Origin: Phaeoceros laevis
Lineage: Eukaryota; Anthocerotophyta; Anthocerotopsida; Notothyladales
NCBI GenBank assembly: GCA_049999765.1
Contig: JBNGIQ010006039.1
Span: 32,581-65,634 of the forward strand
Direction of reading: 5' to 3'
Length of the DNA: 33,054 bases
Numbering within the stretch: position 1 is the first letter of the stretch; every line of letters starts with the position of its first letter. Below, one piece after another: positions 1 to 10,987 of this stretch. The notes beneath the pieces were generated by a model. That model saw nothing but the letters and a program-made list of their open reading frames with translations. It searched no databases and was not told the origin of the DNA. Made by a program: the position numbers and the translations under genes.

Positions 1-92
1 GGGTGGGATGGATGGGTGGTCTGGATGGATGGATGGGATGGATGGGATGCATGGGATGGATGAGATGGGATGGGATGGATGGATGGGATCGG
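1..92. repeat. GGATGG-type simple repeat
   Basis: Imperfect tandem array of GGATGG / GGGATGGAT units at the left edge of the window, interrupted by variants such as GATGCATGG and GATGAGATGG. It probably continues beyond the window. No coding potential is seen. Confidence 0.9.
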
Positions 93-112
93 TGGAGGGG
101 CGGGTGATTGCC

Positions 113-151
113 AGTATACGGCCCGTATACTAGCGGCATATACGGCCGTAT
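113..151. repeat. Two adjacent palindromes
   Basis: Positions 113-131 form a perfect inverted repeat: arms AGTATACGG and CCGTATACT around one C. Positions 140-151 are a perfect 12-bp palindrome, ATACGGCCGTAT. Both share a TATACGG core, which suggests one repeated palindromic unit. The function is unknown; a transposon end or a binding site is possible. Confidence 0.6.
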
Positions 152-2521
152 TTAATAATTATTTAGAGACCTGAAGCGGGCTATCAAAGCGTGGGCAAAG
201 CCCTAAAGCCAGGGATGAGCAATAACAAGCATAGAGGATACTCACGGTGACAAGAACACCCGGTCATAATCTTGACAACATGATTTATTAATCTTTCCTG
301 CCGTTCGCTCACAGGCTGAGACATGGGCTTCAGCACGCGGGGTTCCAGCTATTCGTCAACTTACCACTGCTGGTGCCGGGAGATTGCGGGAACGAGGCAG
401 TACCCAGCTGCCGTTTGGAGCTCGACCTGGAGACCGCTGACTCAAGTTTCGCATTGGAGGCGGCCTGAATTCACCTGCTGTTTTGGAGCTTTGATGTGCT
501 TACGCTTGCGCTGGGTGGCTTTTTCAGCTTCTCACCTGCTTGAAGTGGTGCTGCTGCCACTCTCAACCACAAGAGACTGTTGCTGGACCAGGCATAGTTC
601 ACAGATCGTACGTTAATATTGCTACAGCTCAGCTGGAGCTGGGACGGCTGGGCATCGTATTAAGACATGCGCGGGTTGTCGCTGCTCACAAACAGAGTCT
701 GGCTGAGACAGGGGATTGAGCATGCAAGGCCTACAGCTCTTGGTTGAATTACCATTGCTGGAGCTGGGAGATTACTCAAGCCGATGACTGCTGGTGGGAG
801 TTTGGAGCTGGAGCTGGTTTGAATCCAGCTGTTGTTTGGGGCTTTGGATTTGGGCTACAGCGGCACGGAATCGATGTTGAAGTACGGATTTACGCAGGCT
901 GGAGTTTGGCTTCTTGGCTCACAGGGTGCTTAGCCTACCTTTATTCTCAACTGTAATACAGTTGTCATACTATGACGATTGTGGTGAAGTAGTGCTAGAG
1001 AATGTACTAGACAAGTGCTCAGACGGAGCCATCACTATGTAAGTTTACATGTCATAGCACACCACTCTACAAGCCAAGATTGACAATTCGGAAGCTTGCC
1101 AGGGTTGAGCATTTGGAAACACAGCTTGCAAGGGTCCTCCACCAACAAAATCGCCTTGTTCTCAATGTCGCAGCTACCAACACTGGGGAATAGCCTGCTC
1201 AGGAGAACATATTTTACATCCCGGCACAGTGGAGGACACCAGCACACTCTCCCAATTGCAACCGTCCGTCGTGAAGACTTGTACAAGTGACTTTCTTCAT
1301 GCTGCTGTGACTACCTGCAGGAGTTGCCACATTGTCCACAGAGCTGGGAAAGCTGTCTGCAAACTGCCTGCAAACTTCCACATGGAACAGCTGCTGGGAC
1401 ACGAGTGACTGGAGTTGTTCTGCAGCGAAAGACGTAGGGCTGGAGCTGCCCTACATCCATCTGAGACGAGGATTGCTTCATGACTGGGAAGACGGGGAAG
1501 CATGACTGGGAAGCCTGAAACAGGAGATTTCGAGTAAAAGTGTATTTGGGAAGTGCACATCAAGTTCTGTTGATGGTAACATTGCTAGGCAAGGGCAGTT
1601 GCGGCTAATGGTTACCACAAGGAGTGGACGCAATACGGTGCAGCCAGAGACTCCCCCAAGGCGTCCATGTAGGCCAGCTCCCGCACCTTCCAGTGTGCCA
1701 CCAGCGAGTAACCAGCCGCCCTGCCACGCCCTACACCAGGCCCGCCTGCTCACACTCCCATGTTTTCGGAGACTAGCTCAGACTCCTCACACTAGACTAC
1801 TCTCCCAATTATAGTTTCGATTCGGATGCAGCATCCCCTTCGATTTAAAGACCTAGGAGAACAAGGTTGCAAAGACATCTGGCCTCTCTTAAGGCTACTT
1901 TGCCTCCCTTGGAACTACCAGCATCTTGTTGATGCCGCTCTGAGAGTCCCAAGGGTGGCGACCTCGGGTAGTACATTCTCCAGATACCGACAGTACTACC
2001 AACAGTACTACCAACAGTTCTAGCGAGGATCAGTCCACCTCCTCCAGCCAAACTTTCGTTTCCAGTGACAGTAGCATAAATTTCTGTAGAATCCTAATTA
2101 ATCAGCATCAACAGCCACAGTAGGAGGTTGAAGGATCAACGGCTGGAGTTGCAGTAAGAAGTTGGAGACAGTACAACAACGACTCGTACTAGGAGGTGAC
2201 CAGTCCATGCTAGCTGGTGCTTGCCAACAGAAGGACCGGCCTAACTACAGGGGGCCATCCTAAGTTGACTGCAGGAGGGGTGAGCAGGCCAAAGAAAATT
2301 GGGACAACAAATTCCCAAATCCGGGTGTGAAAGCACCGTCGCGAAATCCTCCATAGCTATGTCACTAGTGGTCCTAAAATAATGCGGAGTGGACACTTGG
2401 GTGCGCCATTGGATGTTGGCATTTCTTTGAGGCCACACAAAACCGATAAGAGGTTCCGGGTACGTACATGTGCCGACCTAGTCTCATGAGTCGCTTGCTT
2501 GTTGTGTGACCTCGGTCAGTC
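152..2521. other. Gene-free region of degenerate repeated DNA
   Basis: I see no gene here. Only short, chance-like reading frames are present. Positions 347-510 and 735-865 are related in direct orientation: both carry blocks like TTACCAYTGCTGG, GGGAGATT, TTTGGAGCT and GAATYCASCTG in the same order, about 388 bp apart. At 1608 a frame starts MVTTRSGRNT, which resembles the start of some plant retroelement Gag proteins, but it breaks up quickly. The part nearest 2521 should hold the promoter and 5' UTR of the next gene. No TATA box or other element was confidently recognised. Confidence 0.5.
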
Positions 2522-3647
2522 ATGGCGCAATGCGTGATGAGCCGGGTGTGCACGCTCTCCCCGGACATCGCCGGTTGCAAGCAGGAAGTGGCAGATAGAG
2601 CTCGAGCCGCTGCAGCCAGCGAGTCCAGTCGCGTGGCGCCGATTGTGAAGCGGTCGGGGGCCTGGTACGCCAATTCGGGCATGGAAAATGCGCACAGCGG
2701 TTTAAGACTGTTGGTGGTTCCCTTGCAGCTTTCCCCGTCCCGGGCCTTCCGTAGAAGCAGCGCCAGGCCTGAGAGATTGCACAGGTTTGCAGGTACCGCA
2801 CTATTTTCTCTGACTTTGGATTCCAACATTTGACAGGCTTGTACCGAGAGACTCGAGTGCTAGGTAGCTAGCTAGCGTATGACAAGGAGCTGAAAATACG
2901 AAAGGATGGATGGATGCATTGCTTCCATGGTGCACAGTGCAGGCATCAACAGGCAGCGGTGACGGACAGCAGCCGGCGGGCTTTGGCCTAGGTGGACCGG
3001 GTACCTGGTTCGGATTTGGCAAGAGGCAGGAGCGACAAGTGGGACGTCTTGCCATGATCGGTTTTGTGGTGAGTGCTGGCTTGTCCGCAAAAGTTTGTAT
3101 CGAACCCCTGCGTACATCTTGCCCTTGGAACAGATGCAACCGTCTTTGTCTTCTCGAGTGCTAACCAGGTGGGCACGTTCCACGTGCTCATGCCCTAAGG
3201 GTCCCTTTGCTCTTGCTCGCAGGCGGGTGTGGTGATGGAGGTGGTGACAGGGAAAGGGATTTTTGGGCAGCTAGGCCTGGATCCCGTCGTGGTGCGCTTC
3301 CCCTTTCTGGCTGGCATCACCTTCCTTTTTGTCGGTGGCCTCGTTGGCGGTCAAGTTGTGATCAACAACCCTCCAGACTTGTCCAAGGCACCTCCCAACC
3401 AAGGGGATGGCATCAAGAGAGACCCCTTGAAGACCTTCGACCCTAACTACATCGATCCCTTGACTACCTACACCCGTGGTGGCGTGGTGAACCGGCCCAC
3501 TGGCCAGGTACGCTCCGTTTTGCCACATCCGTTTCGCAAACTTGTTCATGTTTTGTCTGTTGTTTCCGTTAATCTTCTGCCCTGTCTTCTGGACAGAAGG
3601 GACGTGAGCCATTTGTGTCGGACCTAGAGCCTCCGTCCAAGGAGTGA
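2522..3647 (+). CDS. Chloroplast LHC/PsbS-like protein, 4 exons
   Basis: Proposed exons: 2522-2792, 2938-3068, 3223-3507 and 3597-3647, joining in frame to 245 codons. All introns are GT-AG, 145, 154 and 89 bp long. Residues 1-90 are rich in Ala, Ser and Arg, low in acids, and look like a plastid transit peptide; the exon 1/2 junction reads FAVQA, a plausible cleavage context. Residues about 120-148 contain ERQVGRLAMIGF followed by VTGKGIFGQLGL. This closely resembles the chlorophyll-binding-fold helix of PsbS (ELFVGRxAM, then TGKGxLAQL). A second hydrophobic helix spans about 160-177. A polar tail rich in Pro, Asp and Gly follows (PTGQKGREPF across the last junction). The protein is likely a thylakoid membrane protein related to PsbS, ELIP or LIL proteins, with a role in photoprotection or photosystem assembly (inference). 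It is shorter than four-helix PsbS. The exact subfamily was not recognised. Confidence 0.82.
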
Positions 3648-4342
3648 GCATCATGTTCAAGAGACTGAGTGTATGGAGCTCCTCTACCTCACTGACCTGC
3701 CCTCCTCGGAATTCTTATCCTGCGCAAACGAGTCCTGTGACTGGGTAAGTTTGTTTCATCTTGGTCGTTCTGCCAGCGTGAGCTGATCAGCGGCAGGAGC
3801 AGTTGGGGCCTATTTTTCGTGCCTTCCTGTGCGGGTGCAGGTTCCGCGCAAATGGTCCACACTGCCAACTTTGGAACAAGCTCGCTCATGTGAGAGCAGT
3901 GTTTCGAGAGATAGATACATATATGTTGGGATCCAATAACATGTACACCCAAGGTTTGACCCGGCACCTAACTGCGAGAGTAGTGTAGGTGACGAGGGAT
4001 TCCTGGATGAGAAATTCCTGCATCCCACAATAGTCGCCTTAGCATGTCACCATGTAAATTTTCTGCCAACATCTTTCTTTGAGGTTGCATCGAACATTTT
4101 GTTTGTGTGTCGAAGTTCCATCTATTTTTTTGGGTGTGAGGCGATGAAAAGCATGACTCGGTGGGAACTTGGAAGGTTGCTTCTCTGCCCCAGAAGAGTT
4201 AGCAGGCGCGTCGCTTTAAACCGAGCCCGTAAATGCGTGTGTGGTTTTACACCACAGCTTAAGCTGAAGAGGTGCGTCGCTGTCGATTGGGTCACGAAAG
4301 GTTGTCCCCCTCTGTCGTCGGCTGCTGTACCATCACATCGTC
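3648..4342 (+). other. Intergenic region between LHC-like and F-box genes
   Basis: About 700 bp holding the 3' UTR of the upstream gene and the promoter and 5' UTR of the F-box gene. Reading frames here are short and match nothing I know. A T-rich stretch near 4120-4140 is the only notable composition feature. No terminator or TATA box can be named with confidence. Confidence 0.4.
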
Positions 4343-6596
4343 ATGCGGCGGCCGCGCAGGAGGTTGGTGTACACCACAGGGCTGCGAGATTCGGGCAAGC
4401 CATCTGGAGAGCCGCTCGACTCCTCCCTCTGGTGCGACGATTTTGAGCCTCGCGGGGCCACCTCCCCTCCCAGTGCGGCGCCGGCAGCGGCGCAGCCAAG
4501 CACTTCACCCCACGGTTCGCGGGGCGCAAACCCTAGCACCACGGATTTGCGGAAGGAGACAATTGCGCTCCAGCAGATCCGATGGGAGGTGCAGCAGCTG
4601 GAGCTGGAGACCAACTATTCCAGGATTCTGCAGGATCTGTCCACCAGCCGCATTGTTCTGGAAGAATTGGTGGACCAGGTGGTGGCTAGTAGTGGTACGT
4701 GCTTCAACGACCAAATTGGAGCCGAGGAGGCGCGCGACATCATCGTCCATGGTTCATCACCGGCGGCGCCGGATGATGAGGGCACTGCCGCAGGCAGAAC
4801 TATCACTGGTAGGGGGTGGCCAGCAGCGCCTCGGGATTGCAGCAGCAGTAGCCTGCAAGCGTCGGGTCATTCCATCAAGGAGATCACCTCGGAGCGTATA
4901 TTTGCGAGGAGGTTCCATGTTCAAGGCCGCAATGCAGCAGCATCTGCCAACCAGCAGGAGCGTCTTGCAAGAGCAAACAGCACTAGTACTAGCGACAAGG
5001 CACGAGCCACGGAGAGTATGCTGTCCGCCTTGGAAAGGGTCAAGAAGATCAGGGACACGCTGGCGGGGCGTCCCCGGCGCCAATCGGCTGTTCCCGGCAC
5101 AGCAGCAGAGTGGGATGACGTCCCCCAGGGAGATGACATCACAATGGGAGCAGAGCCCAGTCAAGGAGGGAACATAGGATTGGCAACCACACACACGACG
5201 AGGCGGCCCATGATGTTGGCCGCGCTACAAGCATTGCCCCTGCAGGACGGCAGCAGCAGCAGGTTGTGTACTACTCCAAGCCCTAGTACTGTTAGTAATC
5301 CGGTGGCTGCAAGCCTAGGGCTGGACCTGATCAGCGAGCAGCAGCAGCAGCAGCATGAGCTGGAGTCTTCGTTGTGGGGAACACTCCCTTTCGACCTGGT
5401 TGAAAGGATTCTGGCTCGCCTCCCTCTTCCCTGTCTGCTCAGTTGCCGTGCCGTGTGCAGAAAATGGAACCGCACCCTGCTTGACGACCGCGGTTTCCTG
5501 GCTGTCTACTCGCGAGTGCCTCCCCAGAAGCCCTGGCTCTTCACCTGGGACAGCTGGATCGAGGACGACTCGCACGCATACAACCCCAGGCTCGACAGGT
5601 GGTACAAGATTCCGCTCCGCTTCATCCCACACGAGCACGTCAAGAGGCCGTTGCACATTGTGGGAGCCGTGAGTGGCCTCCTCTTCTTCGAGTACTTTGC
5701 TCGCCTCTACATTGCGCTATGTGTGTGCAATCCTGTGACCAAGGCCTGGAGGAAGCTCCCTCCCCTCAACGAGAAGAGGGTGCAGCCGGTCGTTGCTGTG
5801 TTCGAGGACCGTGAGACAAGAGGAGAGTTCACGGTCGTGGTGGCCGGCGGTCTCTCCAAGCCCTCCGTTATGCACAAGGTATAGTCGTGCTGCCTGCCGC
5901 CAAGTCAGTTATGTCATGCGTGTAGTCGACGCTTCATATACATTGCTGACGGGCAGCTGCCGAATATGCCTTTTTCCTTTGCTTTTCCCAAATGCCAAGG
6001 TATACTCCACCGAGATATTTGATTCTAGAACCAACTCTTGGAGAAAAACCTGTGACAAGATTACCGACGACGGTGGTCACATACGCTGGGGGCCGTACGT
6101 CAGGACTGCCTTTTGCAACGGGAATCTCTATTACATGCTGTGGAGATTCAAGATCTTGGCATACAACTTGAGGCGCGGAACCTGGACTCATGTCAGTGCA
6201 CCGTCTCCTCCGGCTTTGGATCCCGAGAGTGGCATCTCTCCTTTCCTGGTAGAGTCCAAGGGCAAACTTCTCATGGTTGGCTTTCTGGACAACGACAGTC
6301 ACGTCGCGCAAGATGGGCTCGCAATTTGGGAGTTGAACGTTGGTGCCACCGCCTGGGTGGAGATTGCACGCATGCCTGATCACCTCTTCGCAAGCATGCC
6401 GTTGAGGAAAATTCAGGGCGTGGGCAGCTCGGATCTGATTTACATTTTTGAAAATTTCAGCGCACCTGTCGTGATTTGCGACCTATCCAAACAAACGCCC
6501 GACTGGAAGCAGATTGACAGTGGGTGCATCAGGGGGAACCATAGGGTCATCTACGGATGCACAACCGACTTACGCTTGGATGCACCAGTCACCTGA
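4343..6596 (+). CDS. F-box protein with kelch-like C-terminal region
   Basis: Exon 1 is 4343-5878 and exon 2 is 6000-6596. The donor AAG|GTATAG and acceptor CCAAG|GTATAC join MHK to VYSTEIFD, giving 710 residues. Residues 1-340 are unusual for the family. They include a likely coiled coil at 68-114 (heptad-like Leu/Ile in a Glu/Gln-rich stretch), Ala/Ser/Gln low complexity and a short Gln run near 332-337. The F-box lies at about 343-385 (LPFDLVERILARLPLPCLL, then CRAVCRKWN). Downstream, the pattern SxxxxYNPRLDRWYKIPL, CNPVTKAWRKLPPL and IFDSRTNSWRK is typical of plant F-box/kelch-type substrate domains. By family, such proteins bind SKP1 and select targets for SCF ubiquitin ligases. The gene ends 64 bp before the converging capping-enzyme homologue, so the 3' UTRs probably overlap. 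The substrate is unknown. The start codon is the first ATG in the frame. Confidence 0.85.
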
Positions 6597-6660
6597 TTTT
6601 GTCCCCAACCAAGTCCTTGGGAGGATGGGATCACTCAACACAGTCGCCCACACCACTAGA

Positions 6661-9600
6661 CTACCTCCTTTGCACTTGATCTCTCGCAACATACAAACGG
6701 CACTTGGATATGGTGGCAATCGCTTGAACCAATTCTGGTTGAGATATGTCTCGCTTGACACTCTCCAAAACCTGTGAGGGCGGTGAGACAGTACTGAGAC
6801 TGGAAGTTCAGCACAACATATCTGGGATCTGATCGACTTGCTTGTCCCAGCTTGCTCAAGATAATATTTGCGTTTACCTTCTGATACTCCTTCCAGGAGC
6901 TCGGACCCCTTTGGAAGGTGGTGTTGTCGATGACCTTCCATTTTTTGTCAACCGGGTGCCACCCACATTTGATAACCTTGTCCATCTCTTGTCCTACCTT
7001 TTCTGGTTCTGCATAAAAATACAAGGATAAATTTCCCCCTCGTTCTCTGATGAAACTTGACCTCGTGGGCCAACCACATGATGTCAAGCACACCTACCAG
7101 AGCCACCCAGAAATTTCACGCTAACTAGCTTCAGTTTGCCTTCATCATCCAGTAGGTAAACAAGGGGTTGTGTTTCCATAGAGGAGGAAATCTGCAATTC
7201 AGAATGCCCCCTTGACTTCAAGCTTTCCGTCCGTGCAAAAAATCCATTGGTCTCAAACATCGGCACATAAAACATTGGCAAAATCAGACCTATGAAACCA
7301 GTTGCGACGCCAAAATGAAAGAGTTTTGAGAAAGACCTTAACCAAAAAATCAATGCAGTGCACAAACTTCCATTCGAGAAAGCCGTCATGCTGACTGGAG
7401 ATATATGGCCCGTCCCAGTCCTGCTCAAGACCCTTCTGTCAGATGAAGATTCAGCCACATGGACTGGAGTTCAGCACAAGACGGCAATATATCCACCCAC
7501 TCTAAAAAGCACACCGTCTGCTGGATGGGAGAGTTTGGGAACAAAATCGTAGATCATGTTCTTCACAGAAGATAGGTTATAAAAAGGCTTTTGTCGCACC
7601 TGCACGTTCAAATTGGGAATAAGATGCTTTGGAAGCAAGACCCAACACAATCAACACACCTCACGCTACTCCAACACAGCGATTCCATACTCACCCTAAA
7701 AGGTTCCTTGTCATAGTAGTAGTGTGCATTGCCACGGTCATCATGTCGAGGAACTGTGATCTCGTCATGAATCATCTGGTATCTGACGTGAAAGGGAAAC
7801 TGCACATTTGAACCAGCTACTGCATTAGTTCTCGTCCTGTCACGAGATACTACTCATCATGAGAAATGGAGCGACTATACACGTTGATTGATAAGACATC
7901 GCAAATTCTAAGCCAGATGAGACTCACATTCTTTGTATGCTCTTGGTTAAGCATCAACACGTCAGCCACAAGATACCTCCTGATGAGCTTGGAGTCTACA
8001 TCTGTATCCACTACCATTTCACCATCCAGCAGCGTATAATGATGGGTTTTGGTTTTGCCTTTTGAGAAACCCTGTTTATTCAGTGAAACATGAGCGCCCG
8101 TCCTAAGGCTGTATAAAGATGAACAAAGGCAGTATACTACATGTAACAGGCAGAAACATCCTCTTCCATTACAAATAACTTTTAAAGCTTTGCAAAAGCT
8201 GCAACCATTAGTTTCACCTTACGAGGAAAACGCATTTCCACCCTTCTGAACTGGAAATCCCTGTCAATAAGATAGCACCCATCCCGACATATTAAAAGCA
8301 TGTATCTGGGTCCAATGGGTTTCCATGTGGCTCGGTAGTACTTTTCAAGAAATGAACCATCAAAATGGGCTCTGTGAAACAACAAATAAAAGTGAGATGG
8401 GAGATTCAAAACCAAAGAGACATCAGGTCAGCATAGTACACCCTGAATCTTCTCAATAGCTGCTTTTGCAGACACTAACATTCAGTCTAGAGCGGGTATG
8501 CTGTAGCACAAAGGGTGGATCATTCACCTGATCAGTGACTCTGGCATGGACTGTGGAGATATCGTCTTCCCTTGGCCTGGAGGCTGCCCAAGCCGTACAT
8601 TTTTGTCAGCATTCCAAAACCATGGAAAGTCGACAAGCAGATGCTTTCATAGCCACGCTGCTGCTCTGCCCTGCCCATCCCAACAGCCAATGCTATAAGC
8701 AATAGTAGAGGGAGCTTAAGAATTGTAATAGCACGACACACTCTCTGAATGCTGGCATTCCCACCCCCTGTCCTTGTTTGCAACTTCATACAACTACAAC
8801 TACTGGCGTGCAACAGTAGTACAGATCAACTTTTGAAAGTTGCAAAAAAACTCAAAGCTACAAAATACTCGCTTTCATTTGCTTTGATCAGGACACCCTT
8901 ACCAATTCAAGTGCCCAGTAACAAATGTTTTGCATTTCAAGCTGATATTCTTCAGGTATGGTATCGCCTAGTGTGTCTTCAAGAGAAACTCCAGCAGATT
9001 GCTGGTAGATCCATCTCGATGACTGGTTAGTCGTAAAAAGAGACAGAACACAGACAAACCAAATAGTCATCTATTCAAGTCTGAAGTGGTCTGCAGGTCT
9101 TCACCAACCTTAAACGCTGGCAACTTGCTTTCCAACCCCAACTGGTTCATTTCACCATCCGCCTCAATGTCTTCCCTCTGTCTCCAAATGGGCCTCCACG
9201 GACACATAAAATTTGAACACCCCCGAGCATTGTAGGAAGCAAACAGACTATCAATATACATTTGTGTGTATATCCCAGGAGGCCTTGCTACTGCAAATGC
9301 TTGGAGTGCCTGCAGCAGCATCAGGGTAGGCAGACCAGTTATACCAAATTCATCCATAGAGAAACCTTCAGTGTGCAATCTACTATTCCCACCTGACTCA
9401 GAATTCCACCTCTTGTGCGCATGAGGTAATGCACAATCATAAAACCTGTCCGGTTATGGCCATGGATGCCATGGACTAAAGTGTATTTGGTCTTTGTGTC
9501 TCTGTCTGGTCTGTTTGAATAGAAATATTTCATAACCTGCACAACGACAGAGCAGCACAAAAATTCAAACCCGCAACGTCGTAGTGTATTTGCCAGCCCA

Positions 9601-10393
9601 ATAGGTCTCTTACTGATGCAGTGGTTAAGCATGTACCTCGAACACAAACTTATTAACTGAGGAAGAAACTGGGAGTTCTTGTTTCCCCTTGCAAGGTATC
9701 TACAACCAGTTAGACAGTGTCAACCACTGCATTTTGGCGGCCCTATTCGCTTGTGAATTTCCAGAAACACAAAGCCCCTTCGGAAGGGGAAGATAGGAGT
9801 TGGGTGGAAGGATAAAACGGCGTCATTGTATACCCTCAAGTACCGGACTCCATTCTTTTCCCAATCGCCAGGAGAGCATGAGTGTTCACCGGTGGTCAGA
9901 TCAATAACTAAACCCACCTGCAACGCACGATGAGCCTCTCATAAGCATGAAAAAGCCACCATTTGGATGCCTTGTATGTCGGCAGCCAAATGAGATTGGA
10001 GTTGTACCTCACGGCCAAAGGCTTTTTGCTGCTGAAGCAACTCCACTCGCGAATAACGCAACCTATCATCCAACTTGTTGTTAAGTTCTTCGGCCAAAGG
10101 TAGCTTTGAAGCTATCAACCCCTCAAGGGGCTCACCAGCTCCCGGACATTCCATCCATTCTGAACGCCCATCACATCCCGGTGCACGTAAATACTAGGCA
10201 GCTGCCAAGGAGAGCATGTGGGAAGCATTCAAATTGGCTCCTTTAAGTCCTATAGCAGGAGTCGAATCAAACAATCGCATAAGAGTGAGCCTTTGTTGAA
10301 ATCCAAACCAATCCAACAATCCAAACCTCGTAAAACATCATCTTCCTTCGGATGGCGGATTAGCTCCGCAGGTCCAACTGTGTTATGATCCAT
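6661..10393 (-). CDS. mRNA-capping-enzyme homologue, 16 exons, likely inactive
   Basis: Proposed exons (minus strand): 10393-10327, 10159-10008, 9917-9834, 9699-9637, 9536-9393, 9309-9109, 9001-8903, 8583-8528, 8371-8218, 8071-7928, 7799-7695, 7599-7501, 7420-7343, 7191-7107, 7008-6878 and 6771-6661. All introns are GT-AG and phases match throughout, giving 590 residues. The N-terminal half is the RNA 5'-triphosphatase of plant/animal type (VGLVIDL, HGHNRTGFMIVHYLMR, ARPPGIY). The C-terminal half is the guanylyltransferase (YYRATWK, GCYLID, HYTLLDGEMV, KLSHPADGVLF, then an OB-fold with KVIKCGW). Active enzymes put a GMP cap on nuclear pre-mRNA. Here the HCxxxxxR Cys is Gly (codon 9468-9470). 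KxDG reads KPIG (8311-8322). Motif V K-W-K is E-W-K (7373-7375 encodes the Glu). No RxDK motif VI is seen. The lysine nucleophile and the DGE of motif III remain. The first exon is least certain. A redundant or regulatory pseudoenzyme, or a very recent pseudogene, is likely. Confidence 0.85.
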
Positions 10394-10987
10394 CCTTATC
10401 TCAGGATATCCCTGTCTCCTTACGAACGTGTTCTCCAACTACACTGGTAAGGTCAGGTATCAATGCATCCGTCTCCAGACTGCTATGAAACAGCAATTCA
10501 AAAGGAGAAGACAACCACTTCGTTTCCAAGCAACCCCGTCCACCAGTTTCTTACTTGCCCTCCTGGCAACTCTTCTCAACGGCCAGAAGGTGTGCATGTC
10601 GTGAAACACGCCCGGAACCGAAAGAACCGAGGCATTACGAGACCGCGACTGTACAGCATGGATAAGACAAGTGTGCAGAAGGATCACGAGTGTGGCCTGC
10701 ACAGCGCAAGGAGGATTGTTGTTCTCGGGGGTGTGAGAACGTACATGGCAGCAGCGGCTGGAGGATGAGCAATGGCAACGACGTTCCGCACCCAAATTTG
10801 GCTCCTATTCAAAATCGACTTGCAGTTTCGTCCTAGTCAGGTGCCACGTCAATACAGGGGTCGCTTACGAATTGTAGGCACCACGTCGATACCAATCATC
10901 GCCTGCCCACGCAATTCGAGAGCGTAGTCTAGTCTGAAACGAATTTTATTGTTTGAATAGGGTGCGCGCCAGCGTCGAAGGCAATGG
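10394..10987. promoter_or_regulatory. Putative two-way promoter region
   Basis: About 590 bp between two gene starts that point away from each other (capping homologue on minus, membrane protein on plus). It should hold both promoters and 5' UTRs, inferred from position only. Open frames on both strands at 10460-10795 look like chance: low complexity and no known motif. I could not name a TATA box. Confidence 0.4.

Noticed and set aside
1599-1814. Retroelement Gag start (MVTTRSGRNT)
   Set aside because: Only about ten residues fit and nothing Gag-like follows.
3659-3988. Extra gene between the LHC-like and F-box genes
   Set aside because: Only short frames on both strands, with no splice-joined coding pattern that I could support.
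8532-8813. 93-codon minus-strand frame inside the capping homologue
   Set aside because: Its wording fits no family. The true exon (8583-8528) uses a different frame, which joins both neighbours in phase.
10460-10795. Overlapping frames of about 100 codons on both strands
   Set aside because: Cys/Ser/Arg-rich with no motif, in the gap between two diverging genes; likely chance.
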